Shown: one piece after another, positions 1-6,559 of the stretch
Layout of the letters: the number at the start of each line of letters is the position of its first letter
Numbering within the stretch: the first letter of the stretch is position 1
NCBI GenBank assembly: GCA_934169415.1
Contig: CAKPNP010000023.1
Coordinates: 1-19,074, forward strand
DNA from: an uncultured Bacilli bacterium
GTDB taxonomy: Bacteria; Bacillota_I; Bacilli_A; RF39; UBA660
Direction: 5' to 3'
Length of the DNA: 19,074 bases
Notes under the pieces: generated by a model
Database searches by the model: none
What the model saw: only the letters and a program-made list of their open reading frames with translations
What the model was told of the DNA's origin: nothing
Program-made: the position numbers and the translations under genes

Positions 1-192
1 TTATTTGAACCTATGTTTACAAAAGAAGAAGATGAATTAAGACTAAGAAACTCATATAAAATCCATTATAAAGAATTAGGATTAAAAGAAGGAGTGATTA
101 AAACAGCTAAAAATATGCTTAAAATGGGATTAGATAATGAAATAATATCTAAAGCAACAGGTTTAAGTATAAAAGAGATAATTAATTTATAA
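1..192 (+). CDS. C-terminal fragment of Rpn / PD-(D/E)XK nuclease transposase-like protein
   Basis: An open frame enters from the window edge and ends at TAA 190-192, giving 63 codons. The last third reads AKNMLKMGLDNEIISKATGL followed by SIKEIINL. This is the usual C-terminal tail of the Rpn/YhgA-like and PD-(D/E)XK nuclease-family transposases, in which a helical segment is followed by a short 'TGLs.eeI..L' helix-turn-helix-like end. Members of the family are DNA endonucleases linked to recombination or mobile DNA. The catalytic nuclease core would lie upstream of this window, so neither activity nor intactness can be judged. The assignment rests on the tail pattern only. Confidence 0.6.
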   Translation, partial: LFEPMFTKEEDELRLRNSYKIHYKELGLKEGVIKTAKNMLKMGLDNEIISKATGLSIKEIINL

Positions 193-329
193 AATATAAG
201 AAAAAGTTTGGTAATTATGAAAATAATATGAAATTAATGAAAAGAATATTTAATTATGGCATTTTTATAAATAGTATAAAAGAGATATTGGCTAAATTTA
301 AATTTTTTATTTAATTTCTGAGTATTAAA

Positions 330-338
330 TGATATAAT
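330..338 (+). promoter_or_regulatory. Extended -10 promoter for the SNF2 helicase gene
   Basis: TGATATAAT fits the extended -10 consensus TGnTATAAT, with TATAAT at 333-338. No good -35 box lies 16-18 nt upstream, as is normal for extended -10 promoters. Transcription would start near 345 and leave a leader of about 12 nt. The same nine bases occur before the gene at 6560. Confidence 0.5.
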
Positions 339-356
339 AACCACGTGGTGAGATTT

Positions 357-3300
357 ATGAGTTATAGAGAATTAATAAATTATTTAGGATATGAAAATTT
401 TTATGCTGGTAGATGTATTAGTCCAATGTTAATAGAAAGATGTGAACCAGTACTTGAAGAAAGATATTTTTCTCATAAATTTTTAGTTAAGGATTCTTTT
501 AGAAACAATCATGCAAATACAGTTTATATAAAAAATAATGGTTCTAAAATATACAGTCATACTTGTGATTGTGCACGTTTTAAAAAAGATAAAATGTGTT
601 CACATGTTTCTGCTTGTTTGATTCATTATATTGATGAAATAACTGAATATGAAATTATAAATGAATTAGAAGCTTCTAATGATATATTATCTAAGTATGA
701 AACTAATAAAAATAATATAAAGGAAAAATTAGATATAGATGTAGAATTTGATTTTTACGAGGCTTCAGTTTATGTAAGATTATATGTTGGTAATATTAAA
801 AAATATGTTTTATCAAGTGAATCTAAATTAGTAGATTTTATTAGAAGTTTTAAGGATAATGAACCATTTACTTTTGGAAAATTTTTAACTTATGAACCAG
901 AAAAACATTATTTTTCTATTGAGGATAGAAAAATAATAGATTTTATGTCTCAATATAAAAATGCTTCGATCGGATATTATCATGAAAATATTTTGGGCAT
1001 TACTTATAGAGAGTTTGAATATTTATTAAAATTGTTAAATGGTAAAAAATTTAAAATTAAAAATCATGGAATAGTAAATGAAGTTTTATATAAAATGCCT
1101 ACAGAGTATGTATTAAATTTAAATGACGATAACTATTTATTAGAAATATCAGATTTTTCTAATTATGTGTTTTTAGATGAATATTTTAAATATGTATATT
1201 ATCACGAAAATCTATATATACTTGATGATTTTCAAATAGATTTTATAAAAACATTACAAGATAGTAAATTAAAGAGACTAAAATTTTCTAAAGATAATTT
1301 AAATAAATTTAGTAAAGGATTGTTTTCAAATATTAAAAATGATTTAAAGATAAGTGATGAGATAACTGAAATAAGTTTACCTACTAAACCTAGCATTAAA
1401 TTGTATTTTGATATAAGATATAGTGATTTAATTTGTGATATAGTCTTTAATTATAATGGTGTAGATGTTAAGTATTTTGATAATGTTAATGTATTAAGAG
1501 ATAATGATACAGAAACTGAAATAGTAGAAGAAATAAATTCTTATGGCTTTAATATTGTTGATAATAAATTTGTAATAAATGATATGGATTTAATGTATGA
1601 TTTTATTGATAACAATTTACAAGAATTATCTAATAAGTATGAAGTATTTACAAGTAAAAAAATAGAAAATACTAATATATTAAAAAAATTATCCACAGTA
1701 AATAATTTTAGTATTGGCAAGGATAACATTTTATCTTACAATTTTAGTGTTGATAATGTTGATACAAGTGAATTAAATGATATATTTAAAGCTTTAAAGT
1801 CTAAGAAGAAATATTATAAATTAAAAAATAATGATATTATATCTTTAGAGGATAATGACAATATAAGAGAATTAAGTGGTCTAATAGATGATTTGGAAAT
1901 AAACGATATAACGGGAAGTGCTGAAATACCTAAATATAGAGCATTATATATTGATAGTTTAAAAAACAATTATAAAAGTATAAATACAAATAATTTATTT
2001 AACGATTTTATTACCAATTTTAAAAAGTATAACAACACTTCTATTGATTTTGATGAATTTGATATATCTACTTTAAGAGATTATCAAAAGGAAGGTGTTA
2101 AATGGTTATACACTATTTATAAATGTGATTTTGGTGGAATTCTAGCAGATGAGATGGGACTTGGAAAAAGTATACAAACTATATCTTTTATAAAACAAGT
2201 TTTAAGAGAAAAGAACGATGCTAAGATAATTATAGTAGTTCCTACTTCATTAGTATATAATTGGCAAAAGGAATTTATGAAATTCGCACCTGACTTAAAA
2301 TATGTAGTAGTCGCTGATAATAAATCAAAAAGAAAAGAAGTATTTGAAAATAAGGATAATTATAATATTTTTATTACAAGTTATGGCCTTGTTAGAAATG
2401 ATAATGATGAGTATGAGAGTATGAATTTTGAAGTATGTATAATTGATGAGGCACAAAATATTAAAAATTATCAAGCACTTATGACTAGGGAAATTAAAAA
2501 AATTAAATCAAAGTGTAAAATTGCTCTTACTGGTACCCCTTTAGAAAATAATGTCACTGAACTATGGAGTATATTTGATTTTATAATGCCAGGATATTTA
2601 AATAGTGTTATAAAATTTAGAGAAAAATATAATATTAAAGATATAGATGAAAATGGTTTAAAAACACTTAAAAATTTAAATTATCAAATATCACCATTTA
2701 TATTAAGAAGAAAGAAAAGTGATGTTATTACATCCTTACCTGATAAGATAGAAAATAATATATATATTGATCTACCAGATAATCAAAAATTATTATATTT
2801 AAAAGTATTAGAAGATACTAAGAAAGAATTAGATGAAATGATACGAACTGAAGGATTCCAAAAATCAAGGGTTAAAATATTACAACTCTTAATGAAATTA
2901 AGACAGATATGTATTGATCCAAGTATTATATATGAAAACTATTCAGGATCAAGAGCTAAAATAGATGAATTAATAAAAATAGTAAATGAAAATATTTTAA
3001 ATGGTCATAAAATATTAATATTTAGTAGCTTTAAAAGAGTTCTAGATAACGTTTCAAAAGAATTTAATAAATATGGAATATCTTATTATATGATTGATGG
3101 AAGTGTTAAGTCTAAAGATAGGATGAATTTAGTAGAAGCTTTTAATAAGAATAATACAAATTGTTTTTTGATAACACTTAAATCAGGTGGAACTGGACTT
3201 AATTTAACAGGTGCTGATGTAGTAATACACCTAGATATATGGTGGAATCCACAGGTTGAAGCACAAGCTACAGATAGAGCACATAGAATTGGTCAAACCA

Positions 3301-3476
3301 AAACAGTTAATGTTATTAAGTTAATTACTAAAGGAACTATAGAAGAAAGAATAATAGAATTACAAGAGAAGAAAAAAGTATTAAGTGATAATTTAATTGA
3401 GGGAAATACTTCAAATGAAAGCCTATCTACTTTATCTGAAAATGATATTAAAAAATTGTTATCATATAATAATTAA
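357..3476 (+). CDS. SWIM zinc-finger SNF2-family DEAD/H ATPase (helicase-like)
   Basis: A 1039-residue Swi2/Snf2 ATPase of the bacterial RapA-like type, which uses ATP to translocate on DNA and remodel protein-DNA or RNA polymerase complexes. A SWIM zinc finger lies near the N-terminus (C70-x-C72-x8-C81-x-H83) and is followed by a long, poorly conserved middle region. The C-terminal half holds the ATPase core: Walker A in DEMGLGKS (598-605), the DEAQ box (697-700), GTPLENN (motif III), and in the second lobe SGGTGLNL and QATDRAHRIGQ (970-980, motif VI). I chose ATG 357 because GGTGAG at 347-352 is a suitable Shine-Dalgarno; an in-frame GTG at 345 overlaps that site. It reads as a complete gene. 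Its target in the cell cannot be told from sequence. Confidence 0.93.
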   Translation: MSYRELINYLGYENFYAGRCISPMLIERCEPVLEERYFSHKFLVKDSFRNNHANTVYIKNNGSKIYSHTCDCARFKKDKMCSHVSACLIHYIDEITEYEIINELEASNDILSKYETNKNNIKEKLDIDVEFDFYEASVYVRLYVGNIKKYVLSSESKLVDFIRSFKDNEPFTFGKFLTYEPEKHYFSIEDRKIIDFMSQYKNASIGYYHENILGITYREFEYLLKLLNGKKFKIKNHGIVNEVLYKMPTEYVLNLNDDNYLLEISDFSNYVFLDEYFKYVYYHENLYILDDFQIDFIKTLQDSKLKRLKFSKDNLNKFSKGLFSNIKNDLKISDEITEISLPTKPSIKLYFDIRYSDLICDIVFNYNGVDVKYFDNVNVLRDNDTETEIVEEINSYGFNIVDNKFVINDMDLMYDFIDNNLQELSNKYEVFTSKKIENTNILKKLSTVNNFSIGKDNILSYNFSVDNVDTSELNDIFKALKSKKKYYKLKNNDIISLEDNDNIRELSGLIDDLEINDITGSAEIPKYRALYIDSLKNNYKSINTNNLFNDFITNFKKYNNTSIDFDEFDISTLRDYQKEGVKWLYTIYKCDFGGILADEMGLGKSIQTISFIKQVLREKNDAKIIIVVPTSLVYNWQKEFMKFAPDLKYVVVADNKSKRKEVFENKDNYNIFITSYGLVRNDNDEYESMNFEVCIIDEAQNIKNYQALMTREIKKIKSKCKIALTGTPLENNVTELWSIFDFIMPGYLNSVIKFREKYNIKDIDENGLKTLKNLNYQISPFILRRKKSDVITSLPDKIENNIYIDLPDNQKLLYLKVLEDTKKELDEMIRTEGFQKSRVKILQLLMKLRQICIDPSIIYENYSGSRAKIDELIKIVNENILNGHKILIFSSFKRVLDNVSKEFNKYGISYYMIDGSVKSKDRMNLVEAFNKNNTNCFLITLKSGGTGLNLTGADVVIHLDIWWNPQVEAQATDRAHRIGQTKTVNVIKLITKGTIEERIIELQEKKKVLSDNLIEGNTSNESLSTLSENDIKKLLSYNN

Positions 3477-3482
3477 AAATAT

Positions 3483-3509
3483 TTAGCACTTAACTATTGA
3501 CAGTGCTAA
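3483..3509 (+). promoter_or_regulatory. CIRCE operator (HrcA-binding site) of hsp20
   Basis: TTAGCACTT, nine bases, then CAGTGCTAA. The CIRCE consensus is TTAGCACTC-N9-GAGTGCTAA, so each arm differs only at the base next to the spacer and the spacer length is exact. HrcA represses class I heat-shock genes of Bacillota through this element. It overlaps the -35 box of the promoter at 3497-3525. Confidence 0.9.
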
Positions 3510-3525
3510 TAAAAAGTGATATTAT
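3497..3525 (+). promoter_or_regulatory. Sigma-A-type promoter of hsp20
   Basis: TTGACA at 3497-3502, a 17-nt spacer, and TATTAT at 3520-3525: a perfect -35 box and a one-mismatch -10 box. The -35 lies inside the CIRCE operator, so a bound HrcA repressor would block it. Transcription should start near 3532, leaving an untranslated leader of about 80 nt before the ATG at 3612. Confidence 0.8.
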
Positions 3526-3611
3526 TAATATGTAAGGAAAAATAAGTCCTTATAGGTATGATTATATATCTATGTGCTACATTCGACACATAATGAAAGG
3601 GAGTAGATAAT

Positions 3612-4031
3612 ATGTTAATGATACCAAGAAGAAATGATTTTGCTTTATTAGATGATATATTTAAAGATCCATTTTTTAACAATAATGAGAATGGATTAAT
3701 GAAAACAGATATCAAAGAAAATGATGATAGTTATTCTATAGTTGTGGATTTACCAGGATATAGTAAAGATAATATTAAAGTTGAAGTAGAGGATGGTTAT
3801 TTAACTATTCATGCTACTATAAATAATGAAAATGAAGAAACTAAAAAAGGTAAGTTTGTTCGTCGTGAAAGATATTTTGGAGAATGTTCAAGAAGCTTTT
3901 ATGTAGGTGATTCAGTTGAAACTACTGATGTAAAAGCAGCTTTTAAAAATGGTATTTTAAGTCTTGAAATTCCTAAAAAAGAAGATAAAAAAGAAATATC
4001 AGAGAAAAAATATGTTGAAATAGAAGGATAA
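3612..4031 (+). CDS. Small heat-shock protein, Hsp20 / alpha-crystallin family
   Basis: A 139-residue ATP-independent holdase chaperone, expected in the cytoplasm as oligomers that bind unfolding proteins under heat or stress. The alpha-crystallin domain covers about residues 35-130. It includes VVDLPGYSKDNIKVEVEDGY, the RRERYFGECSRSF segment, and near the C-terminus AAFKNGILSLEIPKK, which carries the A-x-x-x-n-G-x-L signature. The tail is lysine- and glutamate-rich. AAAGGGAG at 3596-3603 gives a good Shine-Dalgarno for ATG 3612. The CIRCE operator and TTGACA promoter directly upstream indicate HrcA control. A hairpin terminator follows at 4037, so the gene is probably transcribed alone. Confidence 0.95.
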   Translation: MLMIPRRNDFALLDDIFKDPFFNNNENGLMKTDIKENDDSYSIVVDLPGYSKDNIKVEVEDGYLTIHATINNENEETKKGKFVRRERYFGECSRSFYVGDSVETTDVKAAFKNGILSLEIPKKEDKKEISEKKYVEIEG

Positions 4032-4036
4032 GGATT

Positions 4037-4066
4037 AGAGAATTTTTTAAATTCTCTTTTCTTTTT
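4037..4066 (+). terminator. Rho-independent terminator of hsp20
   Basis: AGAGAATTT (4037-4045), a 3-nt loop and AAATTCTCT (4049-4057) form a 9-bp stem, followed by a T-rich tail. It begins 5 bp after the hsp20 stop codon. Confidence 0.85.
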
Positions 4067-4127
4067 GATTAAAAAAGCTTATTCTATGAAATTTTTTAAT
4101 CATATAATGTTTGTAAGGAGGTATCTT

Positions 4128-4772
4128 ATGTCTTTAGAAAAATACCAAGATTTACAAAATAAATTAAAATTAAGAAAAGAATTATTAAATTTAGGTATAG
4201 GATGTATTATAGGTCCAACTGGTCCAAAAGGGGATATGGGTCCAAGTGGTTTACAAGGTAATACTGGACCACAAGGCGAAAAAGGAGATAGTGGACCAAA
4301 AGGAGAAAAGGGTGAAAAAGGGGATATGGGTCCAACAGGACCAGTTGCAGCATCGTCAAATGAAGGAATATTTTTTACGAGTTTTCTAGATTCTGAAGAA
4401 TCAAGCACAATGTCTTTAGATGATACTTGGATGGTTCCAAATATTTCAGAACATTTTAAAGTGTTAGATGATAAGCAAATAGAGGTACAACCTGGAATTT
4501 ATGAAATAACATTTTCTGGAATAGTAGATGGTAGTGATGATGTGCATGGTGCTACCTTTTATCTTCAAACATCTGAAGGCTCTGCTATTAAGGACCTTAC
4601 TTTTCAACTTCCTATAGGAAATGGAAAACAAATGAGTTTCTCTCAAAGTATTCTTTTTAGATTTGAAAAAGTTACTGTTTTAAATGTTGGATTTGATATA
4701 TTAGGAGATAATAATACATCAAATGTTAAAATAAGTGATGTAAATTTGATTATGAAAAAGATACATGAATAA
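4128..4772 (+). CDS. Collagen-like Gly-X-Y repeat protein
   Basis: A 214-residue protein in three parts. Residues 1-28 form a lysine- and leucine-rich N-terminus without a signal peptide. Residues 29-73 hold 15 uninterrupted Gly-X-Y triplets, rich in GPT, GPK, GEK and GDM and able to form a charged collagen triple helix. A C-terminal domain of about 140 residues has alternating beta-strand pattern (for example PGIYEITFSGIVDG and ILFRFEKVTVLNVGFDI). The layout resembles exosporium and surface collagen-like proteins such as BclA, whose C-termini form trimeric TNF/C1q-like jelly rolls; equivalence of the C-terminal domain is inference. AAGGAGGT at 4115-4122 fixes the start at ATG 4128; an in-frame upstream TTG at 4065 lies in the preceding terminator. 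A possible -10 TATAAT sits at 4103-4108. Surface or spore location is not shown by any visible export signal. Confidence 0.88.
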   Translation: MSLEKYQDLQNKLKLRKELLNLGIGCIIGPTGPKGDMGPSGLQGNTGPQGEKGDSGPKGEKGEKGDMGPTGPVAASSNEGIFFTSFLDSEESSTMSLDDTWMVPNISEHFKVLDDKQIEVQPGIYEITFSGIVDGSDDVHGATFYLQTSEGSAIKDLTFQLPIGNGKQMSFSQSILFRFEKVTVLNVGFDILGDNNTSNVKISDVNLIMKKIHE

Positions 4773-4782
4773 TAATTTATAA

Positions 4783-4820
4783 AAAAATACCAATTATTAA
4801 ATATAATTGGCATTTTTATT
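4783..4820 (+). terminator. Rho-independent terminator after the collagen-like gene
   Basis: CCAATTA (4790-4796) pairs with TAATTGG (4804-4810) across a 7-nt loop. An outer A-rich/T-rich stem extends it after one mismatch, and it ends in TTTTTATT. The A-run on the other side means it could also work on the minus strand. Confidence 0.75.
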
Positions 4821-4869
4821 ATAATTATATAATATAGTTTTATATATTTAGTATTATAGACATAGAACT

Positions 4870-4947
4870 AAAACGCATCTATTAATTCTTTCACTCTTTC
4901 ATCTGTTTTAATACCATTTAAGATGACATAGAGAGTTAAAATAAAGG
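4870..4947 (-). repeat. Possible degenerate copy of a widespread intergenic 'VILN..K' repeat
   Basis: Read on the minus strand, this stretch gives FILTLYVILNGIKTDERVKE between stop codons, with no start codon or Shine-Dalgarno. The pattern recalls the spurious peptides (such as VILNEVKNL) that many draft genomes yield from a dispersed non-coding repeat containing TGTCATTCTGA. Here TGTCATCTTAAATGG is the corresponding segment. The identification is from memory of the pattern and is weak. Confidence 0.25.
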
Positions 4948-4975
4948 CTTAGCCCTAAATGCTCACTTGTGTGTG

Positions 4976-5000
4976 GCGACTGTTTAGCAGTCCTTTTTAT
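4976..5000 (+). terminator. Plus-strand hairpin terminator in the intergenic region
   Basis: GACTG (4978-4982), loop TTTAG, and CAGTC (4988-4992), followed by CTTTTTATT. No coding gene ends just upstream, which suggests that an untranslated plus-strand RNA stops here. Confidence 0.5.
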
Positions 5001-5007
5001 TGATTTA

Positions 5008-5055
5008 AAAAATAAAAAAAGCGCAATACAAAGAAAAGCCTGTACTAGCGCTTAT
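5008..5055 (-). ncRNA. Candidate short hairpin RNA (antisense or type I antitoxin-like)
   Basis: A strong minus-strand promoter at 5062-5090 would start transcription near 5055. The transcript folds at once: GCGCTT on the plus strand at 5048-5053 pairs with AAGCGC at 5019-5024. A weaker inner TACA/TGTA pairing is also present, and a U-run follows (the A-run at 5014-5020 on the plus strand). The product would be about 45 nt with no coding capacity. Strong promoter plus immediate terminator is the architecture of short antisense RNAs and RNA antitoxins, but no convincing toxin ORF is visible nearby, so the role is unknown. Confidence 0.4.
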
Positions 5056-5061
5056 AACATA

Positions 5062-5090
5062 ATTATATCATCTGATATTTTTTTTGTAAA
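5062..5090 (-). promoter_or_regulatory. Strong minus-strand promoter
   Basis: On the minus strand TTTACA (plus-strand 5085-5090), a 17-nt spacer and a perfect TATAAT (plus-strand 5062-5067). It faces away from the protease gene at 5176 and has only the short hairpin RNA downstream. Confidence 0.55.
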
Positions 5091-5118
5091 TTATGATAAA
5101 TGAATATTTAAAAATAAG

Positions 5119-5147
5119 TTGAATTTATGATGCTATTAAGTTAAAAT
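5119..5147 (+). promoter_or_regulatory. Promoter of the metalloprotease gene
   Basis: TTGAAT at 5119-5124, a 17-nt spacer and TAAAAT at 5142-5147. Start of transcription is expected near 5154, about 22 nt before the chosen ATG at 5176. Confidence 0.5.
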
Positions 5148-5175
5148 AATATTATAGATGTTGAGAGGTTTTATT

Positions 5176-6318
5176 ATGAAGTCAAATATTAAAAAGATTA
5201 TTGTTTTATTAACTATTATATTAATAGTATTACTTTGTGTAATTTGTTACATAAAATATAGCAAAAATTTTGATAGTAACAATTTTTATGAAGATGAGAT
5301 AAAAGATTCTAAAGTAGAAAAAGAAGATAATAATTTAAAAAATGATGGTATTATTGAAAATGATGATATTAAAAACGAAAATTCTGAAACTTCTAAAAAA
5401 AATGAATCAAAAAACGATGTTATAAAAGATGATAAAAATGAAGAGTCTACTAAAGATTCTCTAGTTAAAGAACCAACAATTGTTGATAAAAAAGAAAATC
5501 TTAGTGATGAGATTAAAGATGAAAATGATACCGAAGATGAAAAAGAAGATAAATCTAATTCAAATAATGATATAGATAAACCAAGTGATGAAGATAAAAC
5601 TACTGAAAATACTTTATCTTTAGAAAATAATAGATTAAGACAAAATATAAAATTAAAATATGGTGTTAACGTTGGTTATAAAGATGAGATAGATGGGGTT
5701 TATGTTAGTGATTACGTTAAACCTGTTAAGCAGTATGATGATGAAAAGATTAATAAAATATTAAATACTATAGATAGTTCATTAAAAAAATATCCAAATA
5801 ATTTCTTTTTTGAGATAAGTAAAAAATGGAAACCACTAACAATTTTCCTAGTTGAAAAAATAAATGGATATGCCGCTGGATTAACAGATAATAGAAATGA
5901 TAATACTGTTGTAATTCTTATAAATACTGAAGGTCTATTATTTGAAAGTACTTTACATCATGAAATGATGCATTATATTGATTGCTATTTAGCTAATATT
6001 ATTGGTGCTAATGCACTTGAGGAAAGTATGAAACCTTATAATCCAAAAGGATTTGCATATGGATTACAGACTAACGAATATGTATATTATTATTCAACAC
6101 CAGCTTACTTTTTATCAGCATATAGCAAATCTAATTATAAAGAAGATCGAGCAGTAATATTCGCTGATATGATGTTTAGATCTTTGAAAAAAGACTATTA
6201 TACTCAAGGAAATCCTATAAATGAAAAAGCTAAGTTGATAAGTAGCCAGTTGGATAGATATTTTGATTGTGTATCAGATTCTGTTAAAGAACATTGGGAA
6301 AGATTTATTGAAGGGTAA
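5176..6318 (+). CDS. Membrane-anchored HExxH zinc metalloprotease (anthrax lethal-factor-like gluzincin)
   Basis: A 380-residue protein. Residues 7-27 form one hydrophobic N-terminal segment, best read as an uncleaved signal anchor since no lipobox is visible. Residues about 30-150 are a low-complexity Lys/Asp/Glu/Asn/Ser linker suited to spanning the wall. The C-terminal 220 residues are the catalytic domain, with HEMMH at 262-266 and E323 (in YKEDRAVIFADMM) as the likely third zinc ligand, an HExxH...E gluzincin arrangement. The overall look recalls the ATLF/lethal-factor C-terminal family, but the exact family is uncertain and the substrate unknown. I chose ATG 5176 because GAGAGG at 5163-5168 is its Shine-Dalgarno; an in-frame ATG at 5158 lacks one. 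The 3' 60% is duplicated at 12190-12707. Confidence 0.85.
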   Translation: MKSNIKKIIVLLTIILIVLLCVICYIKYSKNFDSNNFYEDEIKDSKVEKEDNNLKNDGIIENDDIKNENSETSKKNESKNDVIKDDKNEESTKDSLVKEPTIVDKKENLSDEIKDENDTEDEKEDKSNSNNDIDKPSDEDKTTENTLSLENNRLRQNIKLKYGVNVGYKDEIDGVYVSDYVKPVKQYDDEKINKILNTIDSSLKKYPNNFFFEISKKWKPLTIFLVEKINGYAAGLTDNRNDNTVVILINTEGLLFESTLHHEMMHYIDCYLANIIGANALEESMKPYNPKGFAYGLQTNEYVYYYSTPAYFLSAYSKSNYKEDRAVIFADMMFRSLKKDYYTQGNPINEKAKLISSQLDRYFDCVSDSVKEHWERFIEG

Positions 6319-6452
6319 ATTTATTTAATGTAATTGTATACTAATATATATATTTAATATCACTTTATATGATGGTATTCATAAACTATTTTGTTGGGAA
6401 TTAGCATAAAAGATTATAAAGTGGTAATAGACATTGGTCATGGTGGAATAAG
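5801..6452 (+). repeat. Left copy of a ~650-bp direct repeat (protease 3' part plus amidase 5' end)
   Basis: This segment matches 12190-12841 at a constant offset of 6389 with no indels. By hand count, the 507 bases from 5812 to the protease stop differ at 13 positions, and the 87-bp gap after it at about 8. Similarity begins abruptly within the codons for NNFFFEIS and fades after the amidase DAGHGG region. The two copies bracket about 5.7 kb of otherwise unrelated genes. Confidence 0.92.
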
Positions 6453-6456
6453 ATAA
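6406..6456 (+). pseudogene. Dead 5' remnant of a LysM amidase gene
   Basis: The sequence parallels the first 17 or so codons of the amidase gene at 12795. The start is ATA where the intact gene has ATG, and the Shine-Dalgarno AGGAGG has become GTTGGG (6394-6399). The frame reads KDYKVVIDIGHGGIR and then stops. In the intact copy the same region carries the first zinc-ligand histidine (DAGHGG). This is a non-functional leftover at the left repeat. Confidence 0.85.
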
Positions 6457-6498
6457 ATCCAAAAAATATGACTATAAATGTAAGTAACACAATGATTT

Positions 6499-6528
6499 AA
6501 GATACTTTGGTAAAAAAGTATCTTTTTT
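6499..6528 (+). terminator. Rho-independent terminator between amidase remnant and 6560 gene
   Basis: AAGATACTT (6499-6507) pairs with AAGTATCTT (6516-6524) over an 8-nt loop, followed by a T-run ending at 6528. It isolates the downstream gene from protease transcription. Confidence 0.75.
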
Positions 6529-6530
6529 GA

Positions 6531-6539
6531 TGATATAAT
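6531..6539 (+). promoter_or_regulatory. Extended -10 promoter of the 6560 gene
   Basis: TGATATAAT, a perfect extended -10 box identical to that at 330-338. It lies 20 bp before the start codon and directly after a terminator, so the gene has its own promoter. Confidence 0.5.
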
Positions 6540-6559
6540 ATAATAAGGAAGTGATAGTG

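Noticed and set aside
4100..4408. Minus-strand 102-codon frame rich in Gly-Pro-Phe-Ser
   Set aside because: It is the exact antisense of the collagen Gly-X-Y codons, whose repetitive composition keeps the opposite strand open. It lacks a ribosome site.
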